Source: Tupaia tana (taxonomy: Eukaryota > Chordata > Mammalia > Scandentia > Tupaiidae). Taken from it: a stretch of DNA of 64,000 nt. The number at the start of each line of letters is the position of its first letter. Within the stretch, counting starts at the first letter, position 1. The translations under genes and the position numbers were made by a program. The stretch is taken from positions 9,080,236-9,144,235 of the forward strand of contig JAKSZU010000003.1 in NCBI GenBank assembly GCA_026018925.1, in the 5' to 3' direction. Positions 46,046 through 58,317 of the stretch are shown one piece after another. The notes beneath the pieces are model-generated. The model worked only from the letters and a program-made list of their open reading frames with translations, had not been told where the DNA came from and searched no databases.

Positions 46046-46302
46046 TATTTTTTTTTTGGGGGGGGAGAGGTTTTTGCTATAGGGCGTGTGCACTTGCCAG
46101 AGAGAGAGACAGAAAGTGGGAAATCACCCCCCAGGGGGGACGGCCACGGCGCAATCCCTTCTCCTCTGTTCTCCTCTCGGGATCTTGGGCACGCACACAC
46201 ACGCGCCCAGTGTGAGTTTTAAGCCACCCGGTCCGGGACACGAACCGCGGTTGACAACATGGGAGTCCAGCAACATAGCCATTACGCTAACTGCTGGTCC
46301 CA
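46046..46302 (-). mobile_element. SINE-A long, young
   Basis: CpG-rich near-consensus copy with a 10-bp duplication gaaggattat at 46036-46045 and 46303-46312. One block of the TC part is missing. Confidence 0.93.
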
Positions 46303-46312
46303 GAAGGATTAT

Positions 46313-47345
46313 ATTAAGACTTGTCTGTGTTCACTGTTGAGAGAGTAACGCTACTGTACACAGAGCATTTGTCAGTTTCCTAGGACCTGTTATCCATCCA
46401 GCTACTTGAGAATGGCTCGAGCTTTGAAATCTCACACTGGCATGTTTTGAGAAGTCTTGACTGTGATTTCACTTTCAGGGATACCTATTCACAACAAAAT
46501 AATACAAAACACAAACCTCCCCAGGTATGGTATAATTTTGTTTCAAGGGACCATCATAATCTCTTTAAAAGACCAAATCTTTTTAAACTTGGATTTGTAT
46601 GTTGACATACCCTGTTACACTAGCACATTTCTATTTATTCATACCATAAAAGTTTTTATAAAAGGGATTTGAAACAAAGGAATAAAAAACAAGTTTCTGC
46701 AAGGGACAGAGATTTTGATTATGAACAGGCAGAAATGCTAATACACACATAAGACTATTGTTGACATATTTTTTTAAAAAAAAACACAAATACAGGAATG
46801 AAAGGGGAAAGCACTGAATGGAGATGAAGATGGTGAGAAATATAAGAGCTGGAGGCAGCACCAAGGCAGAGAGGAGAAAAGCAGCCAAGATTTGTCATAG
46901 CTGAAGGTAACATGTCATCTGCAAGGGAAACAAGGGTGGTGTTACTTGCCCTTCCAATCCAAAGTCCAGGTGGACCGAGAACATCATCACAGCGTGAAAG
47001 GAAGACGGTAAGTGGGAATGCAGGAGATCGCCAGAAACAATAAAAGGAGGGAAACGGAATGATTTCCGCACAAACATGTTGGTTTTCCGGAGAGGCCACT
47101 AACAAAGGCTAGGTTTTATGTGAGTGCTCCATCCAGGGCGAATCCATGATGAATGAGGTTCTACGGTATGGAATATCTGCTAAACTGTCATGCACCGGAG
47201 AGCCATACTAGGCTAATTTAATCTAACGTCGTGATTTCAAAAGCAAACTTATCTACAAGAGCAAATGAATTGTCTGGTCCTTTTTCTCTTACACGATGCT
47301 CAGTTTAATTTGGAAATGCCAGTCTGTACTTTGACTCAATCTCCT
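46313..47345. other. Intron 4, no recognised element
   Basis: 46860-47110 shows an open frame on the minus strand, but it has no recognisable protein and stays inside medium-GC intron. Confidence 0.5.
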
Positions 47346-48560
47346 AAGTGCTCACACACTCCTTCACGCAGATCGCTCTGCTTCCAGTTCCCACCGCTTC
47401 GTCAGTGGATCCTGCAAGGTCACCATTGACTTCAGTTGTGCTGATTTAGCGGGCAGCCCGCTGGCCCTCACTGTATGTGATCTCTTAGTGGCATCTGTCA
47501 CGGGCACCCGTTTCTGTCTCTCGGCCATGCTTTCTTGTCACATCCTTCTGAATTCCACTCAACTCTCTGCCAGTCATTCTCTGTCTCCTTTGCAACTTGT
47601 GTTCCATGATTCAGCCGCCTGATTCTAGAGCTCTACGGATCAGTCCTGGACACTCTGCCCCTCCTGTGCTGTATCCCCTCCACAGATGATCTCACCCTGC
47701 TATGACTCAGTGCCCCCCCCCCCCCCCAGGCGTAGCTCAGTCACAAGTCTGTCACTTGCTCTATTCACACTAAGTTCCTGACTCTCATTCAGTTGTTCAC
47801 AAGACTCCTTGTGCGTGCTGGAAAAGCCTTCAAATTCAACATTTTAACAAAACAAACCTATGATCCTTCCCTCAACCCTAATTCTTCGCCATTTGTTCTT
47901 GCTAGTGTGCTTAGTACTGCCCAGTCACTGGTGAGGGTGATGGACCCCTCGGGGTCATTCCCAGCTCATGGTCCCACCACAACCTCTATTCCTTTCAACA
48001 CCAGCCCTGAAGAGCTTACCTGCTAATATTCTTAGGTCCTTCCCCTCATTCCCACTCTGCCACCAGCACCCAGTCTAAGCTGCCTCCACAGCCACGATGC
48101 ACTGAGCTGTCTGAGCCCAATCCTGCAGCTCTGACTCATCCCTCCATGGCAGCTAGAGCAAGGGGTCCACAGAGGAGCTATGACTGAGCTGTGCTCCCCA
48201 GGTCTCCACTCCAACGCACACGAACTTGGCTTCAAACGCTTCAAGGGCACCTCTTTGGGATTCTTACGGAATCAAAACCTGAACTCAGAAGCACGACCTG
48301 TACAGGCATTATTGCCAGATCTCCCCAACTCTCCAGCCTCATTTTGAACAAACTACTGTCACTGTTCTCTGCTGCTGTCACAGGAGCCTTCTCTCTGTGA
48401 CCCCGGGCTTTGTCTGTTTTCTTTTGAATACCTGGGACATGACCCCTACTCTGGCTCCCAACAATCCTACAAAGCTTAATTCAGCCATGACTTGCTAATG
48501 AAAGTTCTTCCTGGGTGCCCACTGAAGTCACATTTCCGCTGATGTCTGTTACCCAGAGAA
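47346..48560 (+). mobile_element. L2 LINE fragment
   Basis: GC-richer block with L2-like order of CT-rich ORF2 remnants and the 3' region; it has many stops. A C15 run lies at 47713-47727. The family call rests on general similarity to L2 3' sequence; borders are approximate. Confidence 0.5.
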
Positions 48561-48717
48561 CCACCAGTCTCTAAGAAGAGCACAGTTGTAAGGTGACCTC
48601 CACTGTGGGGATCCTTAATGCCTGTCCCCCGACCTAAGGCAGGGACTGGTTTCTCTCCTTACCATGACACCATGGGAAAAATCCTCAATCTCGGTAATAA
48701 TTATTATTATTAATTAT

Positions 48718-48746
48718 TAGTTTTTCCTACAAGGCATGTTCTAGCC

Positions 48747-48818
<72 letters not shown>

Positions 48819-48977
48819 AGAGGAGTGGTAATCTTCCTCCTGGATCCTCCTCTCAGGGGTTTGGGCATGTACACATACGTGCCCTGCATGATTCTCAAGC
48901 TGCCAGGTCTGGGGTTCAAACCACGAAGGTGGCCATGTGGAATCTAGCACCTTAACCTCCACACCACCTGCTGGCCC
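48718..48977 (-). mobile_element. SINE-A long, with (GA)n and (CA)n
   Basis: Minus strand head gggccagcaggtggtgtgg. The 3' part is replaced by microsatellites at 48752-48779 and 48786-48817. Confidence 0.84.
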
Positions 48978-49224
48978 AGTAACTTATTGAATAAATGAAT
49001 ATTATTGTGACCAAACAAGAGTTCATAGAGATGGCCAGAATGCCCACAAATAACCTGAAACAAAATGTTTTAGCCCCCTATCTGGTGCTCCAAACACTAG
49101 TATTTTCAGTCATTCATGAACCCACTAGTTTATTCATTCCACACTACTTCCTTGGCCCTAATGACCCTTATATTCTTTGTCACTTGTCTCATTCTTACTC
49201 ACTTTACAGATCTCAACTTTAATG
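48978..49224. other. Short unique intron segment
   Basis: Nothing recognised. Confidence 0.5.
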
Positions 49225-49420
49225 CCATTTTCTCATACATGGCCAGAAAATATTTATTAAATGAATGATGACCCTATTAAGCATTTATTGATTGCTATAA
49301 TTAGGTGCCAGGCAGCATGCTAGGGCCTGGGGATACAAAAATTGATATGAAACTTTTTCTGCTATCAGGCCCTCATTTTGTATTTGAGGACTGCTGCCAC
49401 GCAGAGAGATAATGAAAGCA
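49225..49420 (+). mobile_element. Old MIR/L2-class fragment
   Basis: Contains aagcatttattgattgc, ggtgccaggcagcatgctag and ggcctggggatacaaaaatt, a very common old mammalian repeat motif. Confidence 0.55.
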
Positions 49421-50444
49421 TAATACGATGGTACGGTGGGGGAGGCGCCTCCTGCCTGTGGGACGAGGCACGAGGGAGTGCTGCTGCCGTTTCCATCACG
49501 CTGGGGAATGTACACATCCTTCTTTCGGGATGAGCTGCTTCCTACCTCTTAGCTGTATCGCTTTGACCACATCACCTAATTACTTACTAGAAAGAAGGAA
49601 AATCCATACTTTAAAAACATTGCTGGAGAATTTCTCATATGGAGAAAATTTAACTAAACACTTTGATGGGCCATTTGCAGATGAAACAACAGGCCCCAGA
49701 GCATCCGTTAGAAGACTGGTTGAATTGTTTTACACAGAAAAATGAAAGGAGTGTGGCTATGGCAGAACAGCTGGAGGAGGCTGAGCAAGAGTTCCAGAGA
49801 GAGATGAAGACATGTAGGGAGATATAATGAGGCCCTGGGAGAACAGAGAGGCCAAGCCAATACCCAGGACCCAGGCCTAAGGACACACACACACACACAC
49901 ACACTGCCAGGGGTGAATTTCTTTTGGTTTTGCTTCTTTTGAAAACAGAGGTATCTGTCATTTAGTTTTAAATTTTTGTGTTCTGATATAAAGTCAACTA
50001 AATAAGAATCCTTCTCACACTGTTCCATGTCTTTCAGTCCCTAACATGAGTATATTCACGAGAAATTTGTATGAGCTAAAGTTATCTGACAGATACACTT
50101 ATACATAACAAGGGAATAAAAGCAAGAAGCCCTTAGAGTCCTCACTCCTGGCATCCTTGTCTTCTTCCCTGGCAAAACTATGTGCTTCTACCAGTTTAAT
50201 GACAAACACAAAGCCTTTAACTTCCCTGGGGTTCCTCCTTAGACAGGACCACAGGTAGGCTATGTAAAAGGCAAAAGCCACAATCACAGCATGGAGTGAT
50301 TTCTGTACCAGATCAGCTGTTCTACTGTAGCATGCCTCAGAATCCTAGATACAGCTTCTAGCCATACTTTAAGCTGGGAATCTCAGAGTTCCCAAATAGT
50401 GATCTATTCATAGGTATGTTAATATGTCATTTTTCAGGATATTT
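49421..50444. other. Intron 4 with a short (CA)n
   Basis: CA run at 49882-49903. The rest was not assigned. Confidence 0.5.
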
Positions 50445-50640
50445 ATTTATACATTTGTTTTTATATTTTATTTTATTTATATATTAAATCACTGTACATC
50501 ATTACAACATGCAAAAGGAATTTTCCCAGCATGAATACACTGTATATTAGTTCAATTAAAGATCATCATACACATTATCAACAGATATTTTTCCATTTTT
50601 GTGTCCCTTATATGTTTGCTTTTTCCTTTTTCCCCTTAAA
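50445..50640 (-). mobile_element. L1 3' end, 5'-truncated
   Basis: Shares tttcccagcatgaatacact and aattaaagatcatcata with the 43092 copy and ends with an AT-rich tail at its left border. Confidence 0.72.
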
Positions 50641-50644
50641 TCAC

Positions 50645-51060
50645 TTGAAGGAACTTCAAAAAACTCATGGATAATGGAATTAAAGTATGAATTAAATTTG
50701 ATGGGGGAAAAAACCCTACGAAATCCATGCATAGTGTTTGCTTATTTGTTTGTTTTTGCCACAGGGCACGTGTACTCACAGAAGACAGAGAAAGACAGTG
50801 ACATAGAAAGTGAGAAATCACCCCTGAGGGAGATGGCCACACTGTGATCGCTTTTCCTCCATTCTCCTCTCAGGATTTTGGGTGCACGCACGCGCGCGCA
50901 CACACACACACACACGTAAGTGTGATTTTTAAGCTGCTGGGTCCAGGAATCAAACTGCGGTAGGCCATGTGGGAATCCAGCTGCTTAACCACCACACCAC
51001 TGCTGGCACCTTATAGCATCTGATAATACCCATTTCCCATGAACTGTTTGAAGACCCCCG
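50645..51060. mobile_element. Mariner-like MITE, interrupted by a SINE
   Basis: Left part at 50645-50745 (gaacttcaaaaaactcatgg, ccatgcatag) and right part at 51011-51056 (cccatgaactgtttgaagac) belong to one element of the 7261 type, split by SINE-A. Confidence 0.66.
50750..51010 (-). mobile_element. SINE-A long, inside a MITE
   Basis: Minus strand head ggtgccagcagtggtgtgg; the middle has a (cg/ca)n expansion (50886-50915); the end is ccctgtggcaaaaac with an (aaac)n tail. Confidence 0.87.
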
Positions 51061-51269
51061 TGTACATATTTTAAGCTACAGAAGTGCTGCCAGGTCATTT
51101 TGCCCAAAACAACAATGTGCTTTTTCTGCTTCTGTATTTATTCCTGCCAACGTTCGATATGACTGTTTCAGGTAAATCTAGTTCTCCCTCAGAAGATACT
51201 TATTCCACACAAAAAGGGACTATAGCATAGACCAAATTTCTATCTCTGGTTGTAACTAGACACCATGTT

Positions 51270-51529
51270 TTGTTTTGTTATTTTTTGTTTTCCAGAGAGA
51301 TTTTTGCTATAGGATGAGAACACTCACAGGAAAGAGAGACAGAAAGCAAAAAATCATCCCCCCAGTGGGGAAGGTCACACTACAATTTCTTTTCCATTCT
51401 CCTCTTGGGATTCTGGACATGCACACAGACATGCCTGGTGTGAGTTTTAAGCCACCAGGTCTAGGACTTGAACCATGATCGACCATATGGGAGTCCAGCG
51501 ACATATTTATTATGCCATCTGCAGGTCCT
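51270..51529 (-). mobile_element. SINE-A long
   Basis: Minus strand head aggacctgcagatggcataa, end tcctatagcaaaaatctctc. Confidence 0.9.
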
Positions 51530-51753
51530 AAAATGTATTTTCTTTAAAGTAAAATACAAAGCCTACAGAATTGAATTAAACAAAAATGGTGAATTTTGTT
51601 TTGAGTTAAGAAGCGATTTTCAGATAATTTTTTTTTTTTTATTGGATTCCCATTAATAAAACAAATGCCGGAGCTGTAGATAGATCACCACTCCGTGTGG
51701 TCAAGGCTGTCAGAGTTCTCCAGGAGGCCCAGCTGCACCCAGGAGATTAGCCT

Positions 51754-51945
51754 AGAGCTATGCTGTCCCTACTGTAGCTACAGCCCAATACAGTTATTTC
51801 AAATTAAATTTAAATTACTAAAACTTAAATAAAGTTTAAAGTCTAGTTTCCCAGTCACACTAGCCACATTTCAAGTGCTCCACAACTAGAGAATGCACAT
51901 GAATAATGTACCCTGCAACACAGAAAGTTCTAGCGGACAGCAGCT
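51754..51945. mobile_element. hAT-type miniature DNA transposon
   Basis: Ends agagctatgctgtcc and (reverse) cagctgctgtccgctag. The inside has the paired block cactagccacatttcaagtg, typical of a common mammalian hAT-Charlie element. Diverged; no coding part. Confidence 0.6.
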
Positions 51946-52017
51946 GTGGAATATATCGCCCATCACAGAGTACACTGACACAGAAGGGAAAGAAAAGTAA
52001 ACAAAAAGTGCAAATGG

Positions 52018-52140
52018 GCTTAAAAGGTCCATGAACTTCAAAATGTCCATGCATTTTCTTTGGTGCAAAAATATTTTTGAAATCCATGCATTCCCCCCCC
52101 CCCCCCATAATACACATTTTCCATGAGCATTTTAAGACTC
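52018..52140. mobile_element. Mariner-like MITE with a C14 run
   Basis: Same family as 7261: the right end read in reverse gives gagtcttaaaatgctcatgg, and the inside contains ccatgcattttc. A C14 run at 52093-52106 replaces part of the middle. Confidence 0.66.
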
Positions 52141-52210
52141 TTCATATATTGACAACATAGGATGACTTGGGGCTGGGCTGAGGAAACTTCATGCTCATTG
52201 CAATTGTTAT

Positions 52211-52232
52211 TTTCTTTCTTTCTTTCTCTCTC

Positions 52233-52278
<46 letters not shown>

Positions 52279-52303
52279 TCTCTCTCTTTTCTTTCTTTCT
52301 TTT
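52211..52303. repeat. TC-rich tract, 93 bp
   Basis: (tttc)n turns into (tc)n and back. On the CNTNAP2 transcript it is a pure purine GA tract. Confidence 0.97.
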
Positions 52304-52534
52304 TACCAAAGGGGAAGTTTCCTTTTCAAAGGATGAAGACTGTGAAGTTCAAAACTTAAGTAATTTGCCTGAGTGAGATAGTAACTGTTAGATCCAACAT
52401 TTGTATTCTAGTAAAAAGTTCAGATTATCTCTTATGACACCATGGTAGTCACAGGTATGACTATTATGACATAATATGACAGCATGATTTGTATTGGTAA
52501 TAGAGAGTTGTTGGCCTCCAATAAATTTAGTCAG

Positions 52535-53175
52535 TTATCGCCTGAATGTTTGTATTCCTCTCAAAATTCATAGCCTGAAATCTAATCCCCGGTGTGACGA
52601 TATTTGAAGGTGGGCCTTTGGGAAGTAAGTAAATCATGAGGGTGGGGTTCTCATGTTGGAATTAGTGCCCTTATAAGAAGATGCCAGGGGGGCCAGCAGG
52701 TGGCATGGTGTTTAAGGCACCGGATTTCCACATGGCCCACTGCAATTTGACTCCTGGACCTGGAAAACCCCAGACCTTGAAAAATCACACCAACAGTGAG
52801 TTTTTACATTCCCGGAATCTCAGGAGGAGAACGGAGGAGAAGGGATTGTGGATGGCCATTCCCCTGTCCCCGCAGGTGATTTCTCACTTTCACTCTCAGG
52901 ACTCTGTCCAGAGCACACACCCTGTGGGAAAAACATCTTTAAAAAAAAAAAAAAGAAAGGAAGAAAGAAAAAGAAATTACCCGGGAGCTACAACAAGAAG
53001 CCATTCGTCTGCAACCTAGAATATGGTCCTCACTAGACCCTGACCAGTCTGGCATCCTAATGCTAGACTTCCAGCCTCCAAAAGTCTCATGTGAAAAGTA
53101 AACATCTGTTTTTCATTGGCTACCAATCTACAGTACTTTGTTACAGTCGTCTGAACTAGGGCAAAGTATAACAAG
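52535..53175 (+). mobile_element. MaLR-type (MLT1-like) solo LTR, split by a SINE
   Basis: First part 52535-52687 (cctctcaaaattcatagcc, atcatgagggtggggttctc, gtgcccttataagaag). The second part from about 52985 has acaagaagccat, gacttccagcctcca and ctacagtactttgttacag. Confidence 0.68.
52688..52955 (+). mobile_element. SINE-A long, inside an LTR
   Basis: Head ggggccagcaggtggcatgg, with a short duplication around the cagacc block, end ccctgtgggaaaaacatc and an A15 tail. Confidence 0.87.
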
Positions 53176-54094
53176 CGATCTTCTAAATAAAAGAACAAAT
53201 AAATACCTGCCATTATTAATGCTAGGGAAAGTGCACCTATTTAATTATATATGCCAATATTTTTTATCTTGACTCTTCTCCCACTGTTATGAGTTTGTGC
53301 AATCTATTTGAATTCAGTTTCTTAGGAAAACTAAAATGTGTGAACACTAGCACTTACTAGCCTTTAATTGGGAGTGAACACAGGAAGGACTTTGGGAAAC
53401 ACAGACTTCCATGTAAAGTTTAAATAAAAGTTAGAAAAATCTGATATGCCAAAAATGTGTATAAGACATAGTTAGGTGGGAAAAAGATTTTAATATGATA
53501 CATCTTTCAGCTTTAAAATAAAAGAAGCCCATATGTAAGCGACTTCAACTGACCATAAGACTGAGAAGCAGCTGCCTGCTGTATTACCTGCATTTCCCCC
53601 AACCTGGTCTGGCCAGCTACCGAGGGCCTGCCAGTCTCCCAGTATCTTGGCTGTGCTGGTAAAAGAACTGAATGACATAACCTTCAAACTGGGGACGATC
53701 TGATAAAAGTTATAGTCCACTGACATCTTTAGTTCAGTTTACAGAACCGTTATGGACCATTGAGAAGTCTGCTTTTTCCCTCTTTTCTATTTAAATAACA
53801 GGTCAGTGTGACCTTGTTGCCTGCTAGTATCTGTACATCGAGCTCCACTTGCAGATGTCAAGCTTTTGGTTACGCCGCTGACGTAACCCCCATGATATGC
53901 CCCCTATCTAACCGCTGTTCCCACCTTACTGATATGCTGTAGAGTTTGAGAAGTATAAAACATGCAAGTTAAGATGATGAGAAAATTGCCTCCTTTATTT
54001 TCTTCAAAAATGATGATTTTGATATCCACGGATATCTAAGTAAATTCAAAACTATATTTCAAATAATTTCCACTTAAAAACTAAGTTAGCAATG
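53176..54094. other. Intron 4, no recognised element
   Basis: Unique-looking; 53560-53650 is GC-richer. Confidence 0.5.
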
Positions 54095-54210
54095 AGTACC
54101 TGCTTTGTGCAATTTACATTTTTGGGTGTTCAGAGGATGGGAATGATGTATAAGAGAAAGTTCCTGTCTATAAGAAATTGACAGTCATCTTGAAGAACAC
54201 ACTAAAGCAT
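54095..54210 (+). mobile_element. Old MIR/L2-class fragment
   Basis: Weak similarity to the 49225 fragment: gagtacctgctttgtgc, tcagaggatgggaatg, cctgtctataagaaattgac. Confidence 0.4.
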
Positions 54211-54224
54211 AATTAACTCGTCCT

Positions 54225-54466
54225 GAAAAGTTGGGTGGGGGCAGGACGGCAACAATGTAATGCCTGTGAGGCTGAGGTGTGTGGGAAGGTCCCAGGTGTG
54301 CGTCTAGAGACCGCCCTGAACACACTGGGAACGTGCATGCCCGCGACCCAGGGCTGACTGAAACTGCAGATGGATCATGGTATAAAGACTCCGTTGGCCA
54401 TGCCTATCTCTCTGTCTCTTTATCTGTGTCTCTTACTCATGGAAGAGAGAAAAAAACTTTTTAAAA
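54225..54466 (+). mobile_element. SINE-B copy
   Basis: Contains gtcccaggtgtgcgtctaga, gggaacgtgcatgcccg, acccagggctgactg and a TC-rich end with an A-rich tail. Confidence 0.68.
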
Positions 54467-54872
54467 AATCAAGGTAGGGAGCAAACTGAACATGAAAGTG
54501 ATGGTATATAAGGGGAAAAAATCTGTCACATAATAGACTTATGAATTTTATTCTGTGTCTGCCCCTAACCAGCTGGTTGGAAACCAAAATTATAGCCACT
54601 ATTTATTTCATTACCTGAAGCTTAAACAAGACTTGGAAAATATCATTTTAAATTTTATATAGGAATTACACTTCATCAATTGCTTGAAAAATTGAAACTA
54701 ACAGACCTGTACTTAGATCACAAGTTTGTCTACAGCTAGTTTGATTTCATTCTTTTAAAATATAGCTCTTAACTTTATAAAATAGTCCTTAGTAAAGATT
54801 CAAATGGCTACCATTATTTAAAAATTACTATGTGTGAGACTTTTTTTCATTAAAGTCTTCAATGAATAATTA

Positions 54873-55148
54873 ACAATATTAGGCTCAGGCACGATAGTAT
54901 GCACTGGTTGATGCTGCTACTTGGCAGACTTAGGCCTCATAGAAGGCTTGGGTTCGATTCCTGACCCACCCTAAAAAGTCAAGTATGTTGGTGTATGCCT
55001 GTCATCCCTGTTATTTGGAAGACTAGGATAGGAGACTTGCAATGCAATGAGTAGCTGTACAAAAAAAGACAAAGAAAGAAAGAGAGAGAGAGGAAGGAAG
55101 GGACGAAGGAAGAAAGGAAGAAAGAAAAAAAGGAAGGAAGGAAGAAAA
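54873..55148 (+). mobile_element. Composite SINE: tRNA-like head with 7SL/Alu-like body
   Basis: Head ggctcaggcacgatagtatg, B box gggttcgattcctgacc (54950-54966 region), then ggtgtatgcctgtcatccct and ggaagactaggataggag from a 7SL-like body. The tail is a (gaaa)/(ggaa) tract to 55148. Confidence 0.68.
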
Positions 55149-55150
55149 TT

Positions 55151-55425
55151 GGGACCAGCAGATGGTGAAATGGTTACATCACTGGACTCCCACATAGTCA
55201 ACCATGGTTCAAGTCCTGGATCTGGCAGCTTAAAACTTATGCTGGGTGTGCGTGCATGTATGCTCAAAATCCTGGGAGGAGAATGGAGGAGAAGGGATTA
55301 TGGCATGGCCATCCCCCCGGGGGAGGTGACTTCTCGCTTTCTGTCTCTCTGTATCTCTCTCTTGCCTCTTTGGCAAGTGCACATGCCCTATAGCAAAAAT
55401 CTTCTAAAAAAAAGAAAGAAAATTA
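55151..55425 (+). mobile_element. SINE-A long
   Basis: Head gggaccagcagatggtgaaa, end ccctatagcaaaaatcttc. It follows the GAA-rich tail of the composite SINE directly and faces an inverted copy. Confidence 0.92.
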
Positions 55426-55442
55426 ATAATATTAAAGAATAA

Positions 55443-55717
55443 GTTTTTTAGTTTTGTTTTTGTTTTTGGAGAGGTTTCTGCTATAGGGCGCATGAGCTTG
55501 CCAGAAAGACAGAGAGAGACAGAGAGACAGAAAGTGAGAAATCAACCCCCGGGAGGACAGCCGCACCACAATCCCTTCTTCTCCATTCTCCTCTCGGGAC
55601 CTTGGGCACGCACGCACACGCACCTGGCATGAGTTTAAGCCACCGGGTCCAGGACTAGATCTGTGGTCGACTACACAGGAGTCCAGTGACATAGCCACTA
55701 CACCAACTGCTGTTCTC
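55443..55717 (-). mobile_element. SINE-A long, young
   Basis: The flanking duplication aaagaataa lies at 55434-55442 and 55718-55726. It is tail-to-tail with the preceding copy. Confidence 0.93.
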
Positions 55718-56092
55718 AAAGAATAACTATTATAATATTCACTGTACAACAAGAAACTAAGTTTAGAAAGGACCAGTGGCTGTCCGGGGCTTCACCTTGT
55801 GAGGGAGAAGCTGGAATCTGAAAAAAGCTCTATATTACAGATTTCCTCTTCATCAGTGTCTTAAAATTCAATCTCATCTACAAGATTTTCTATAAAAATA
55901 AGAAATTATAAGATATATAGATAAAAATATAGAACAGATTTATTTAACAGTAGAGACATTCCAGGACCCAGCATTGAATTTTTCATCAGGATAGATTAAA
56001 GATTTTAATCTGCTAATTTTATAAGTTTGAGTCCTAGAACATTTGCAAAATGAAGTTAAATGTACAGATCTTTAGTTATAAAAAATGTTGTC

Positions 56093-56358
56093 CTTTTTTT
56101 TTTTTTGGAGAGGTTTTTGCGATAGGGCGCGTGCACTCGCCAGACAGACAGAGAAAGACAGAGAGACAGAAAGCGAGAAATCAACCCCCAGGGAGGATGG
56201 CCATGTCGCAATCCCTTCTCCTCCATTCTCCTCTCAGGATCTTGGGCACACATGCACATGCGCCCGGCATGAGTTTTAAGCCACCGGGTCCGGGACACGA
56301 ACTGTGTTCAACTACATGGGAGTCCAGCGACATAGCCATTACACTAACTGCTGTTCCC
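56093..56358 (-). mobile_element. SINE-A long, young
   Basis: CpG-rich; 11-bp duplication with one change (aaaatgttgtc at 56082-56092, 56359-56369). Confidence 0.94.
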
Positions 56359-56369
56359 AAAATGTTATC

Positions 56370-58317
56370 ATTTTAGACTGAAATAAAATGAGTCAAATGT
56401 AAAGATTTTAACAATTTCAAAGAATGGATTTATTAGATATAGCTTTGGTAGAGATGGGGAGAAAGAACTATTTTTCATTCAGTACAGAGCTTTCTTTATA
56501 GTTCTCTATTTAAAGTTACATTGACATTCCGTAGGCTTCTCTCTGATTAACTAAATACAAGAACTGTGGGCAGGGGACGGGAAACAGGGTATGGCAGGAA
56601 GGAAAGGTAGCACGTGTGCATTCAGGTGAATCTAAGACATGCTCACCTTCAATGACAAATGCTTAGCAAGTTACAGGGAACATGTGGAATCTCCAGAGAA
56701 CGACGCAGCCAGACAAAGGGTTCTTCCACGTCACTTAGCAGTTGGGATGCTGCCCTTTGATCAAGCAGCCCACAGCTTTGTGGACAGGTTTTTGTGGTAG
56801 AATAAGGACTGCATAGGCATATACAAAGCATGTGGCTTTTGTTTTGTTGGGGTTTTATTTGGGTTTTTATAATAATGTGTACAACAATTTTATGAACTAT
56901 TTGTCTTGAGAATTCTATATAGCTAGTTAGTTAACATGGTATTTTAATAACCCTTGGTTAATGTTCACTTAACAAATCACTACCAAAAACCCTTCGAAGT
57001 TAAAAAGATACATTAAATAGCATGCTAATGGTACATCATCATTTGAACATGGACAATATTAGTACTTCTTTTTGAACATGTGATTTCCAAAGGCATAAGT
57101 ACTATACTTAGAAGCCACTGAAGGACTTTTGTTAAAGATCGCCAACAGCACTATTAACAGACAGACATTTTGTACTGACCGTTGTCTCTATTTCTTTCCA
57201 TCTCTCATGTCTCTCTTATCGCTTTCTCAAAAGTTGTAATTCTTGGCCAACTTAAATATCCTTACTCTCTTAGGATGTTAAGGTGAAATTTTGAGAAATC
57301 AAACCTGGGACTTGATATGTGTGATTCACATAATCATTTTGATGGCATCTATTTGCTAAGTTTACAAAATACCTATTTTTAATTTCATATGTCTAACAGT
57401 ATAATTATTGCATTTTCAACCTTCATATGAATTTATGTATTACTTAAAATAGCTTAAGGATGAACACTCTTTCTTTGTCTGGGCCCAATATGTCTTCATA
57501 GTTATATTTGGCTTCTAACAACTCATTTTATTTTTCAGAAAAATTGAGGTTTTCATGAGCTCCTCTCCCTTAGCTATGTGTCAACCAGATTTCCATGTTT
57601 ATAAAGGAGTCCCAGGCTGTCCCGTATCTGTTGTTGCATAATTATCTTTCAGTCCAAATTGCTGAGCCATTGGTTATTTCTTACCAACAAACTAATTTTA
57701 CATATTTCATAAAGAAAACACAGATTCATTCTATCAAAATCATTTCAAGAATATGTACTGTGTGGAAGGCAGAAGGCTTAGGCTTCACTTCACTGATTGA
57801 CTTCTATAGAAATTAATGCATGTATGTTACATTTTATGTCACAGCACAAAAGAGTATTGGACTAAATACTAAAATCAAATTTCATATGGTTCTGCTACTG
57901 GTTCCTCGTGGTGGTCTTAGAAGAGACTTTCATCTCTTTCAGGAAGAGCTTAGTCCTTCATCTTCAGACACAGGGACGGATGAGATAATACCCAAGAAAC
58001 TCACCACCTCTAAGCCTTTCCTGTCTCCTGCAGTTCTTGTTACTAGAATCTGTTTTCTGAGTATGGGAAATTATATTTTGATCTGAGGGTAATTCTTTCT
58101 AGAAAATGATAATTACTCTGTAAGCATCAAGACCTCACTTTTGAGGCTTAATTAATGTTTAAGACATGTTTTCTTGTGAGGTTAAGAACAGATGCTAGAT
58201 AATAAAATTCATCTCAGAGCTGAGAATATAGGAAACAAACAAACAGAAGTAGTTTCTAAGTAATCCTATGTGCTACCAAAGGGAATAACTAGGAAATGTG
58301 AAAAATAGCAACACCAA
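56370..58317. other. Intron 4, about 2 kb without recognised repeats
   Basis: AT-rich, unique-looking sequence. No exon-like frame with splice borders was seen. Confidence 0.5.

Noticed and set aside
46755..47105. 116-residue minus-strand open frame
   Set aside because: In CNTNAP2 intron, no similarity I recognise, no splice borders of a known CNTNAP2 exon.
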